This document shows positions 1 to 7,291 of a DNA stretch of 9,344 bases, one piece after another (the first letter of the stretch is position 1; each line of letters begins with the position of its first letter). The notes beneath the pieces were generated by a model. The model made no database searches. It was not told the origin of the DNA and saw nothing but the letters and a program-made list of their open reading frames with translations. The position numbers were made by a program, and so were the translations under genes. The DNA is from Actinomycetes bacterium (lineage in GTDB: Bacteria > Actinomycetota > Actinomycetes > Propionibacteriales > Propionibacteriaceae), in assembly GCA_021794705.1 (NCBI GenBank), contig JAJYQH010000002.1:1-9344 (forward strand), read 5' to 3'.

Positions 1-23
1 CGAGCGCGATACTAGAGCACCGC

Positions 24-43
24 GGAGTACCCGGGGGGTATCC
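24..43. repeat. Small inverted repeat (hairpin) upstream of metY
   Basis: TACCC (28-32) and GGGTA (36-40) pair perfectly around a 3-nt loop. The stem extends with GGA (24-26) and TCC (41-43) if G27 is bulged, giving eight base pairs. No T-run follows, so a classic intrinsic terminator is not supported. It could be the 3' end of an upstream transcript, an operator or chance in GC-rich DNA. An in-frame TAG at 13-15 could end an upstream gene, but only four codons are visible, so no gene is called in 1-134. Confidence 0.25.
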
Positions 44-122
44 CGCCCGCATCTGGGCAGCCCGCGCCGGCCCTTCCGGCGTCGCGGCGGTGAGACGCCG
101 GGCCCGTCGCGCCCCCCGCCCC

Positions 123-128
123 TACTGT
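123..128 (+). promoter_or_regulatory. Candidate -10 element for leaderless metY transcript
   Basis: TACTGT fits the actinobacterial -10 consensus TANNNT and ends 6 nt before the ATG at 135. A transcript initiated from it would start at or next to the start codon, so the mRNA would be leaderless. This agrees with the lack of a convincing Shine-Dalgarno sequence before the ATG. No clear -35 box is visible. A 12-bp element at 94-105 lies upstream and recurs before metX. Confidence 0.5.
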
Positions 129-134
129 CGTGCC

Positions 135-1415
<1,281 letters not shown>

Positions 1416-1439
1416 TCCGGGGACGCCGGGCCCACCCCC

Positions 1440-1445
1440 TACAAT
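1440..1445 (+). promoter_or_regulatory. Candidate -10 element for leaderless metX transcript
   Basis: TACAAT is a strong match to TANNNT/TATAAT, ending 7 nt before the GTG at 1453. Transcription from it would begin at or next to the start codon. No Shine-Dalgarno sequence is seen before metX. The 12-mer at 1422-1433 also occurs upstream of metY (94-105), and both -10 boxes are entered through CCCCTAC. metX may therefore have its own promoter besides any read-through from metY. Confidence 0.55.
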
Positions 1446-1452
1446 CGAGCGC

Positions 1453-2628
1453 GTGACAGCGCCCGATCCGCAGCCGAGCAGCACGCCGGCGGGCGAGGGG
1501 GTGGGCCTCGTCGAGACCCGCACGGCGCGGCTGTTCACCCCGGACGCCCCGCTCGAACTGTCCGGCGGGGAGCGCCTCGACGAGGTGATCGTCGCCTACG
1601 AGACCTACGGCACCCTCAACGACGCCGGCGACAACGCCGTCTACATCTGCCACGCGCTGACCGGGGACGCCCACGCGGCCGGGATGCACCCGGGGGAGCG
1701 GCGCCCCGGCTGGTGGGACAACCTCATCGGCCCCGGCCGGGCCATCGACACCGACCGGTGGTTCGTCGTGAGCAGCAACCTGCTCGGCGGCTGTCAGGGC
1801 ACCACCGGACCCAGCTCGATCAACCCCGCCACCGGCGAACCGTACGGGCTCGACTTCCCGCTGCTCGACATGAGTGACTTCGTCACCGTGCACCGGCGCC
1901 TCGGCGAGCATCTCGGCGTCCGGCACTGGCATGCGGCGGTCGGCGGTTCGCTGGGGGGCATGCAGGTGCTCGAGTGGGAGCTCTCGCACCCCGAGGACCT
2001 CGACCGCGCGGTGCTCATCGCCTCGTCCAGCCGGCTCACCGCCCAGAACATCGCCTTCTCCGCCGTGGGTCGCCAGGCGATCATGCGCGACGAGCACTTC
2101 AACGAGGGCCGGTTCGCCGGCGACCGGACGCCGGACGTCGGCCTGTCGATCGCCCGGATGATGGCCCACATCACCTACATGTCCGAGGACGCCTTCACCG
2201 AGAAGTTCGGCCGCAGCCACCAGTACGGCGCCCCCAGCCGGGGCTTCGGCGTCGACTTCGCCGTCGAGAGCTACCTCGAGCACCAGGGCGAGTCGTTCCT
2301 CACCCGGTTCGACGCGCTGAGCTACCTCTACCTCACCCGGGTCATGGACTACTTCGACCCGTTCAGCCGCCCCGGCGCCCTGACCCGGCTGCGGCAGCAC
2401 CCGGTCTCCAACCTGGTCATCAGCTTCGACACCGACTGGCGCTTCTCCACCGCCCAATCGCGGCGGATCGTCCGGACCCTGGAGTCGGCGCGCGTGCCCG
2501 TGACGTTCCGCGAGATCGCCTCCCCCTGGGGCCACGACTCGTTCCTCCTGCCGATCGAGCCCTACCACGCGACCATCAAGGCGTTCCTCGAGTACGCCGG
2601 CGTCCGGGAGGCCGCCCGTCATGGCTGA
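1453..2628 (+). CDS. metX: Homoserine O-acetyltransferase, MetX
   Basis: An alpha/beta-hydrolase-fold acyltransferase that moves an acetyl group from acetyl-CoA to homoserine, committing it to methionine synthesis in the cytoplasm. The 391-residue length is typical. The nucleophile is Ser166 in VGGSLGGMQ. The acid is most likely Asp328 in SFDTDWRF, and the base is His361 in WGHDSFLLP. The early HALTGDAHAAG segment (67-77) and SNLLGGCQGTTGPSS (108-122) are MetX signatures. The GTG start lies 7 nt after a good -10 box. Some MetX-fold enzymes use succinyl-CoA; I infer acetyl specificity from the adjacent MetY, and sequence alone does not prove it. The end overlaps metW by 8 nt. Confidence 0.93.
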   Translation: MTAPDPQPSSTPAGEGVGLVETRTARLFTPDAPLELSGGERLDEVIVAYETYGTLNDAGDNAVYICHALTGDAHAAGMHPGERRPGWWDNLIGPGRAIDTDRWFVVSSNLLGGCQGTTGPSSINPATGEPYGLDFPLLDMSDFVTVHRRLGEHLGVRHWHAAVGGSLGGMQVLEWELSHPEDLDRAVLIASSSRLTAQNIAFSAVGRQAIMRDEHFNEGRFAGDRTPDVGLSIARMMAHITYMSEDAFTEKFGRSHQYGAPSRGFGVDFAVESYLEHQGESFLTRFDALSYLYLTRVMDYFDPFSRPGALTRLRQHPVSNLVISFDTDWRFSTAQSRRIVRTLESARVPVTFREIASPWGHDSFLLPIEPYHATIKAFLEYAGVREAARHG

Positions 2629-3265
2629 CGCCCCGAGCCGCCAGGTCGCAGACCTGCTGCGTCCCGACCTCGCCCACGTCGCCGAGCTCATCCCCACCGG
2701 CTCGCGCGTGCTCGACCTCGGCTGCGGGCCCGGCACGCTGCTGCGCCACCTCATCGACGAGCGGGGCTGCAGCGGCACCGGCGTCGAGCACGATCCCGAC
2801 ATGCTGCTCGCGGCGATCGCCGCCGGCGTCCCCGTGCTCGACCTCGACCTGGACGCCGACCTCGGCGAGTTCGCCGACAAGAGCTACGACGTCGTCGTCC
2901 TCTCGCGCACCCTGCAGACGGTGCAGCGGCCCAGCGACGTGCTCGCCCAGATGGCCCGGATCAGCGACCGGCTCGTCGTCTCGATGCCCAACTTCGGCCT
3001 GTGGCGGCACCGGCTCCGCCTGCTCAGCGGCCACATGCCGCAGTCGCGGGAACTTCCGTTCGCCTGGTACGACACCCCCAACCTGCACCACGCGACGCTC
3101 GTCGACCTCGAGCGCTACTTCGCGACGCTCGGGCTGGAGGTGGAGCAACGGATCCCGCTCACCGAGGCCGGACGCCGGCTGCGCACCGACCGCGGGGCGA
3201 ACCTCGTCGCCGGCGCCGCGATCTACCTGCTGAGGCCGGTGGTCACGGCGGGGTCGGACGCCTGA
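2621..3265 (+). CDS. metW: Methionine biosynthesis protein MetW (methyltransferase fold)
   Basis: A class I SAM-dependent methyltransferase-fold protein of 214 residues. In proteobacteria and Leptospira, MetW is encoded with MetX and is needed for full homoserine acetyltransferase function, although its chemistry is unsettled. Glycine-rich motif I is VLDLGCGPG (30-38). Family-specific blocks are VVVLSRTLQTVQRPSDVL (91-108), SMPNFGLWRHR (121-131) and LPFAWYDTPNLHH (145-157), which separate MetW from generic methyltransferases. The ATG shares 8 nt with the end of metX, and a GGGAGG ribosome binding site lies at 2606-2611, so the two are translationally coupled. The last 43 nt overlap the convergent exonuclease gene. 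Confidence 0.9.
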   Translation: MADAPSRQVADLLRPDLAHVAELIPTGSRVLDLGCGPGTLLRHLIDERGCSGTGVEHDPDMLLAAIAAGVPVLDLDLDADLGEFADKSYDVVVLSRTLQTVQRPSDVLAQMARISDRLVVSMPNFGLWRHRLRLLSGHMPQSRELPFAWYDTPNLHHATLVDLERYFATLGLEVEQRIPLTEAGRRLRTDRGANLVAGAAIYLLRPVVTAGSDA

Positions 3266-4203
3266 CCCGAGGCGGCCGCGTCGAGGGCGGCGACGAAGCG
3301 GCTGAGCGAGCCGCCCAGCCCGTACCGGTCGCCGAGGCGGGCGAGCGCCTCCGCGTCCCGGACGAAGCCGCGAATGCTGAGGTCGCGGGGCGGCACGGGC
3401 AGGTCGTCCACGGTCCGGACCACCTCGAGGGCGGCCCCGAGGTACTCGACCTCCCCGGCGATCCGCGACCGCAGCGCCGGGCTCATCGGCGACCCGGCGT
3501 CCGCCGCGGCCGCCACGATGCCCTCGATCCCGCCCCAGGCGGCCACCAACTGCGCGGCGGACCGCTCGCCGATGCCCTTGACGCCCGGCAACCCGTCGGA
3601 GGGGTCGCCGCGGAGCACGGCGAAGTCGGCGTAGTGCTCGGCCGGGACGCCGTAGCGCTCGGCCACCCAGGCGGAGTCGACGAGCTCGTGCTTGGCGACC
3701 CCCTTGCCGACGTAGACCACCCGGGTGTCGCCCGTGGCGAGCTGGAACAGGTCCCGGTCGCCGGTGACGACGAGGGTCGGCACCGCGGACTGCCGGGCCA
3801 TGCTGGCGAGCACGTCGTCGGCCTCGTAGCCGTCGACCCCGACGACCGGGACGCCGGCGGCGTCCAGTACCTCCACGATGATCGGAAGTTGGGCGCGCAG
3901 GTCGGCCGGCGCCTCCTCCGACTGCCCGGACCGGGCCCCGACCCCTCCCGCGCCGACGATGCCGGCGGGCTGTCCGGCGAGGCGGTGCAGCTTGTAGCTC
4001 GGGATGAGCGCCACCCGCCACGGCGGGCGCCAGTCGTTGTCCCACGCGCAGGCCACCCGGGTGGGCCGGTACTGGTCGATGAGCCGGGCGAGCATGTCGA
4101 GCAGCCCGCGGACCGCGTTGGTCGGCGTCCCGTCGGGCGCCCGAAGGCTGCTCGGCACGCCATGGAAGGCCCGGAAGTAGAGCGAGGCCGTGTCGAAAAC
4201 CAT
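3223..4203 (-). CDS. 5'-3' exonuclease (FEN/PolA N-terminal nuclease family)
   Basis: A stand-alone 5' nuclease related to the N-terminal domain of DNA polymerase I, expected to remove 5' flaps or RNA primers in replication and repair. With ATG at 4203 it has 326 residues. Metal-binding residues expected for the family are visible: Asp4 in VFDTASLYF, Lys71 in SYK, the EADD motif (127-130), Asp149/Asp151 in TGDRDLF, and Asp200/Asp203 in GDPSDGLPGVKGIGE. The last motif opens the helix-3-turn-helix DNA-binding region. Residues 76-100 are a Gly-rich variable linker. Other starts are GTG at 4221 and ATG at 4248. I prefer 4203 because homologues begin at this Met-Leu/Val-x-Asp and a possible -10 box precedes it. 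The 4248 start would overlap the divergent lrp start codon. Convergent overlap with metW is 43 nt. Confidence 0.88.
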   Translation of the reverse strand: MVFDTASLYFRAFHGVPSSLRAPDGTPTNAVRGLLDMLARLIDQYRPTRVACAWDNDWRPPWRVALIPSYKLHRLAGQPAGIVGAGGVGARSGQSEEAPADLRAQLPIIVEVLDAAGVPVVGVDGYEADDVLASMARQSAVPTLVVTGDRDLFQLATGDTRVVYVGKGVAKHELVDSAWVAERYGVPAEHYADFAVLRGDPSDGLPGVKGIGERSAAQLVAAWGGIEGIVAAAADAGSPMSPALRSRIAGEVEYLGAALEVVRTVDDLPVPPRDLSIRGFVRDAEALARLGDRYGLGGSLSRFVAALDAAASGQASDPAVTTGLSR

Positions 4204-4209
4204 GAGCGA

Positions 4210-4240
4210 ATCGTGGGTCACTGACAAAGGGTGACACGAT
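4210..4240. promoter_or_regulatory. Imperfect inverted repeat in the exonuclease/lrp divergent promoter region
   Basis: The left arm ATCGTGGGTCAC (4210-4221) and the right arm GTGACACGAT (4231-4240) are complementary over 10 bp, with two extra G residues in the left arm. Each arm contains the hexamer CACGAT read toward its own gene. It lies at 4235-4240, 6 nt before the lrp ATG, and at 4215-4210 on the minus strand, 6 nt before the exonuclease ATG. CACGAT keeps the conserved A and final T of TANNNT. The lrp copy also has an upstream TGA, as in an extended -10. A shared operator, perhaps bound by the Lrp-type protein itself, is an inference. Confidence 0.4.
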
Positions 4241-4246
4241 GAAGGC

Positions 4247-4702
4247 ATGGAGAGTACCGATCAGCAGATCCTGGCGTTGCTCGCCCGTGACGGCCGCATG
4301 TCCTACACCGACATCGGCCGGTCGACGGGATTGTCCACGTCGGCCGCGCAGCAGCGGGTGCGCCGCCTCGAGGCGCGCGGGCTGATCGACGGCTACGCCG
4401 CCCGCCTCAACCCGGAGGCCCTGGGCCGCAATCTCACGGCGTTCATCGCGCTGCGCCCGCTCGACCCGGCCGAGGACGAAGCGGTGCCCGGCGTCGTCGC
4501 CGGGCTGCCCGAGGTCACCGCCTGTTTCTCGGTCGCCGGCGACTCGTCCTACCTCATCGAGGCCAACGTGGGCACGCCCGCCGAGCTGGACGCCCTGCTC
4601 ACCCGCATCCGCTCCGCCGCCAAGGTGACCACCGAGACGACGGTCGTGCTCACGACGATCTTCCGCGACCGCCCCCTCGTGAACGAGCCAGAACTCGGGT
4701 GA
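4247..4702 (+). CDS. Lrp/AsnC family transcriptional regulator
   Basis: A 151-residue protein with the standard two-part Lrp layout. The N-terminal winged helix-turn-helix spans about 2-50 (TDQQILALLARDGRMSY, then the recognition helix near STSAAQQRVRRLEARGLI). The C-terminal RAM effector-binding domain spans about 62-140, with the GDSSYLIEANV block (98-108) where family members bind amino acids. Such proteins form octamers and commonly regulate amino-acid genes and themselves. The ligand and targets cannot be read from sequence; the methionine cluster 1 kb away is a possible but unproven target. The ATG at 4247 lies 6 nt after a possible -10 hexamer, so the mRNA may be leaderless. The stop overlaps the lnt start by 4 nt (GTGA), implying co-translation. 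Confidence 0.9.
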   Translation: MESTDQQILALLARDGRMSYTDIGRSTGLSTSAAQQRVRRLEARGLIDGYAARLNPEALGRNLTAFIALRPLDPAEDEAVPGVVAGLPEVTACFSVAGDSSYLIEANVGTPAELDALLTRIRSAAKVTTETTVVLTTIFRDRPLVNEPELG

Positions 4703-6294
4703 GCAGCCCCATGCTGACCCGCACGGCGGAACTCGTCCGCAGCCACGATCGGATCACGGGCTCGCTGCTCGCGGTGCTGGCCGGGGCCGGCATGGGGCTG
4801 GCCTACCAGCCGTACGCCCTGTGGCCGCTCGCGCTGGGCGCGGTCGCCCTGCTCACCCTGCTCGCCCGCCACGCCGGCACCCGGCGGTCGCTGTGGCTCG
4901 GGCTGCTCTTCGGCCTGGCCCAGGGCGCGGTGGCCATCACCTGGGTGTCGGTGCTCGGCTGGTGGGTGGCGGTGCTGCTCGTCGCCGCGATGTCCGTGTG
5001 GCCGATGGCGGTCGCCTGGGTGATCGCGCGTACGGCGTCCCTGCCCGCGGGCTGGCTGTTCGCGTCCGCGGCGTGGATCGCCGCGGAGTTCGGCACGGCG
5101 AACGTGCCGTTCGGCGGGTTCCCGTGGCTCCGGCTGGTCTGGACCACGGTCGATCAGCCGATGTCCGGGTGGCTGCCGGTCATCGGCGCGGTGGGCACGT
5201 CGTGGCTGGTCGCGCTGTCAGGGCAGGCGCTCGCCGCCCTCGCGTCCCCGCATCCCGGACGCCGGTACGGGCCGCGCACCGCCCGGGTCGCCGCCATCGG
5301 GCTCCTGGTCGTCGGCTTCGGCGGCGGTGCGGCGCTGGCCGCCCGTCCCGTGCCCGCCGGAGGCCCCGACGTCACGCTCGGCGTGGTGCAGGGCAACGTC
5401 GACGGCACCGCCGGTCCGCGTGCGATGGGCTACGCCCGCAGTGTCACCGACAACCACGTCTCCGAGACGGTCACCCTCATGGCCCGGGCCCGCACCGGGC
5501 TCGACCCCACGCCCGACCTCGTGCTGTGGCCGGAGAACTCGACCGACATCGACCCGACGAAGGACGCCGAGACCCACCTGCTTGTGCAGCTGGCGGAACT
5601 GGTGTCGGAGCGGCCGATCCTCGTCGGGGCGGTGATGGACGGGCCCGGGCCCGACGAACGGCAGACCGCGTCGCTGTGGTGGACCACGTCCAACCAGATC
5701 GTCGCCCGGTACAACAAGCGCAACCTGGTGCCCTTCGGGGAGTTCGTCCCGCTCCGCTCCGAACTGCTGCCGCTGCTGCCGATCCTCAAGGAGGTCGGCG
5801 CCCAGTCGGTGCCCGGAACCACGCCCGGTGTCCTCACCGGGCCCCTCGCCGACGGACGTTCGCTCACCGTGGGCACGGTCATCTGCTACGAGCTCGCGTG
5901 GGACACGACGGTGGCCGACACCGTCATGAACGGCGCCCGGGTGCTCGTCGTCCAGTCCAACAACGGCACGTACACCGGAACCGGGCAACCGCAGCAGCAG
6001 TTCGCCATCACCCGGGGCCGGGCGATGGAACTGCAGCGGGAGATCGTCGTCGCCACCACGAACTCCCTGTCGGGGCTCATCGACGCCCGGGGGCGGGTGA
6101 TCGAGCGCAGCCACGAGGCGACCGCGTGGGCGCGGAGCATCACGGTGCCGGAGCGCACCGGCGTCACCCTCGGTGCGCGGCTCGATCCCTGGCTCGACTG
6201 GGTGGCGCTGGCCGTCGCCCTCGGCGGCCTCGTCTGGTCGTTCGTCCCCGGCAGCCGCCGGGGAACACCCGTGCCGGTTGGCGGCCACCGGTAG
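4699..6294 (+). CDS. lnt: Apolipoprotein N-acyltransferase, Lnt
   Basis: A membrane enzyme that moves an acyl chain from a phospholipid to the N-terminal cysteine of lipoproteins, the last step of lipoprotein maturation. Residues about 20-215 form a multi-helix membrane domain, residues 225-480 a nitrilase-fold domain outside the membrane, and 495-516 a closing helix. The catalytic triad is intact: Glu279 (LWPENS), Lys340 (YNKRNLVPFGEF) and Cys396 (ICYE). The conserved Glu348 and Glu398 are also present, at the same offsets as in E. coli Lnt. Length (531) is normal. The GTG start overlaps the lrp stop by 4 nt; an ATG at 4711 would remove only four residues. In mycobacteria the counterpart is fused or adjacent to the polyprenyl-phosphate mannose synthase Ppm1; no such domain or gene is present here. 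Confidence 0.93.
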   Translation: MSSPMLTRTAELVRSHDRITGSLLAVLAGAGMGLAYQPYALWPLALGAVALLTLLARHAGTRRSLWLGLLFGLAQGAVAITWVSVLGWWVAVLLVAAMSVWPMAVAWVIARTASLPAGWLFASAAWIAAEFGTANVPFGGFPWLRLVWTTVDQPMSGWLPVIGAVGTSWLVALSGQALAALASPHPGRRYGPRTARVAAIGLLVVGFGGGAALAARPVPAGGPDVTLGVVQGNVDGTAGPRAMGYARSVTDNHVSETVTLMARARTGLDPTPDLVLWPENSTDIDPTKDAETHLLVQLAELVSERPILVGAVMDGPGPDERQTASLWWTTSNQIVARYNKRNLVPFGEFVPLRSELLPLLPILKEVGAQSVPGTTPGVLTGPLADGRSLTVGTVICYELAWDTTVADTVMNGARVLVVQSNNGTYTGTGQPQQQFAITRGRAMELQREIVVATTNSLSGLIDARGRVIERSHEATAWARSITVPERTGVTLGARLDPWLDWVALAVALGGLVWSFVPGSRRGTPVPVGGHR

Positions 6295-6321
6295 CCTGAG
6301 AGCACCTTCCCCCTCCGGCAC

Positions 6322-6327
6322 GAGGAG
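6322..6327 (+). promoter_or_regulatory. Ribosome binding site of fxsA
   Basis: GAGGAG ends 5 nt before the ATG at 6333. It is a strong Shine-Dalgarno sequence, in contrast to the leaderless-looking genes nearby, and fixes the fxsA start. A TANNNT match, TAGCCT (6292-6297), overlaps the lnt stop and could be a weak internal promoter, but no -35 supports it. Confidence 0.6.
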
Positions 6328-6332
6328 TCGCC

Positions 6333-6857
6333 ATGGCACAGGCGCACCGGCGCGCCCCCTGGGTAGTGCCGACGTTGCTGGTGGTGCTCGTCGGACTCCC
6401 GATCCTCGAGGTGTGGCTGCTCATCCGGGTGGGCCACCTCATCGGAGCGCTGCCCACCATCGGCATCCTCGTCGCCGAGGCCGTGCTGGGTGCCTGGCTG
6501 ATGCGCCGGGAGGGGTCACGCGCCTGGCGCGCGCTCCGGGACGCCGCCCGGCGCGGCGAACTGCCGGTCGACGAGGCGACGGACGCCGCCCTCGTGCTCG
6601 TCGGCGGCCTGTTGCTGCTGCTGCCCGGGTTCGTCACCGACGTCGTCGGGCTGGTGTTCCTGCTGCCCTTCACCCGTCCGCTGGCGCGCCGGGTGGTTCA
6701 GCTACTGGTCGCGAGGGGTGCGATCCGGATCAGCGCCACCGTCGGGGTCGACCGTGCCCGGGTCGGCCTCGACGACCAGACCATCGAGGGCGAGGTGGTC
6801 GAGGGCGATCCGGGCGGGTCGCAGGCGGGCCGGCGTCCGGAGATCGACGGCCGGTAG
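6333..6857 (+). CDS. fxsA: FxsA-family cytoplasmic membrane protein
   Basis: A 174-residue membrane protein of the FxsA family. In E. coli, overproduced FxsA relieves exclusion of phage T7 by the F plasmid through interaction with PifA; its normal role is unknown. Predicted membrane segments are about 11-31, 38-57 and 84-113. The family pattern is visible in PILEVWLLIRVG (23-34), a small-residue second helix ending in GAWLMRREG (53-61), and LLLLPGFVTDVVGLVFLLPFTRP (94-116). The tail holds IEGEVVE (151-157), common in actinobacterial members. It follows lnt by 38 nt in the same direction and its stop lies 10 nt from the convergent rbpA stop. lnt, fxsA and rbpA are also neighbours in mycobacteria. 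Confidence 0.88.
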   Translation: MAQAHRRAPWVVPTLLVVLVGLPILEVWLLIRVGHLIGALPTIGILVAEAVLGAWLMRREGSRAWRALRDAARRGELPVDEATDAALVLVGGLLLLLPGFVTDVVGLVFLLPFTRPLARRVVQLLVARGAIRISATVGVDRARVGLDDQTIEGEVVEGDPGGSQAGRRPEIDGR

Positions 6858-6863
6858 CTACCG
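6852..6863. repeat. Palindrome at the fxsA/rbpA convergent junction
   Basis: CGGTAGCTACCG is a perfect 12-bp palindrome that includes the fxsA stop codon and most of the 10-nt gap to the rbpA stop. As RNA it could form only a 4-bp stem with an AGCT loop, and no T-run lies on either side. A weak bidirectional terminator is possible, but chance is as good an explanation. Confidence 0.2.
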
Positions 6864-6867
6864 CGGG

Positions 6868-7200
6868 TCAGTGGGCGCCGCGGAGCAACTGCAGGCGCTC
6901 GGCCAGCAGGACTTCGAGTTCCTTGATCGACCGGCGCTCGCGGAGCATGTCCCAGTGCGTGCGCGGAGGCTTGGTCGCCTTCGCCTCGCCGACGGTGCCG
7001 TCGCTGCGGACGGCGACCTGCCCGCACTTGGGGCACTCCCACTCGGTGGGCAGATCGGCCTCGACCGAGAACGTGATGTCGAAATGGTGGTGGTTGGGGC
7101 AGTCGAAGCCGACGACCTGGCGGTCGGCGAACTCGATTCCCTCTTCGTCTTCGAAACTCTTGGCGCCGAGCCCGACGCCGCGAAGAGCACGATCGGCCAT
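6868..7200 (-). CDS. rbpA: RNA polymerase-binding protein RbpA
   Basis: An actinobacterial transcription factor of 110 residues that binds RNA polymerase and group 1/2 sigma factors and stabilises the open promoter complex; in Streptomyces and mycobacteria it affects rifampicin tolerance and growth. The N-terminal tail (1-26) begins MADRALRGVGLGAKSFE, as in homologues. The core (27-70) carries a probable zinc site of Cys34, His38, Cys56 and Cys59 (WECPKCG), like the Streptomyces protein. The basic linker and sigma-interaction domain are KATKPPRTHWDMLRERRS (74-91) and the following helix. The start is fixed by AGGGAGG (7208-7214) 7 nt upstream. A possible sigma-R-type promoter lies about 90 nt upstream. 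Confidence 0.95.
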   Translation of the reverse strand: MADRALRGVGLGAKSFEDEEGIEFADRQVVGFDCPNHHHFDITFSVEADLPTEWECPKCGQVAVRSDGTVGEAKATKPPRTHWDMLRERRSIKELEVLLAERLQLLRGAH

Positions 7201-7207
7201 CGTGGAT

Positions 7208-7214
7208 CCTCCCT
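7208..7214 (-). promoter_or_regulatory. Ribosome binding site of rbpA
   Basis: Read on the minus strand this is AGGGAGG, ending 7 nt before the rbpA ATG. It is a strong site that supports both the start codon and a transcript with a leader, as expected if transcription begins near 7287. Confidence 0.7.
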
Positions 7215-7274
7215 GGCAGGTGCGGTGGTTGTGGCGGCCGGGCGTCCCCTGACCATCGCTGGGGGGCGAGGTGG

Positions 7275-7289
7275 GGTCACCACATGACC
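7275..7289. repeat. Short inverted repeat in the rbpA leader
   Basis: GGTCA (7275-7279) and TGACC (7285-7289) form a 5-bp inverted repeat with a 5-nt spacer. It lies immediately downstream of the candidate rbpA -10 box, over the expected transcription start. It may be an operator, but the arms are short. Confidence 0.22.
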
Positions 7290-7291
7290 AG

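Noticed and set aside
90..134. GTG at 90 as the metY start
   Set aside because: It would add 15 Arg/Pro-rich residues not expected in the family and would place the -10-like box inside the coding region.
1..134. SAM-type riboswitch before metY
   Set aside because: Riboswitches precede met genes in many bacteria, but only a small hairpin is visible, no conserved riboswitch core was recognised, and the likely leaderless start leaves no 5' leader.
1974..3233. Plus-strand alternative frame of 419 codons across metX and metW
   Set aside because: Arg/Pro/Ser-rich product with no family resemblance; it is a frame shadow of the two real genes.
3001..4224. Plus-strand open frame of 407 codons opposite the exonuclease
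   Set aside because: Antisense shadow with repetitive Arg/Gly/Val composition and no domain.
2576..4237. Minus-strand open frame of 553 codons overlapping the exonuclease gene in another frame
   Set aside because: The exonuclease frame carries all catalytic motifs; this one is Arg/Gly-rich without motifs.
4204..4248. Upstream ATG (4248) or GTG (4221) as the exonuclease start
   Set aside because: The 4248 start overlaps the divergent lrp start codon and adds 15 residues before the conserved beginning. The 4221 start cannot be excluded but has no promoter or ribosome-site support.
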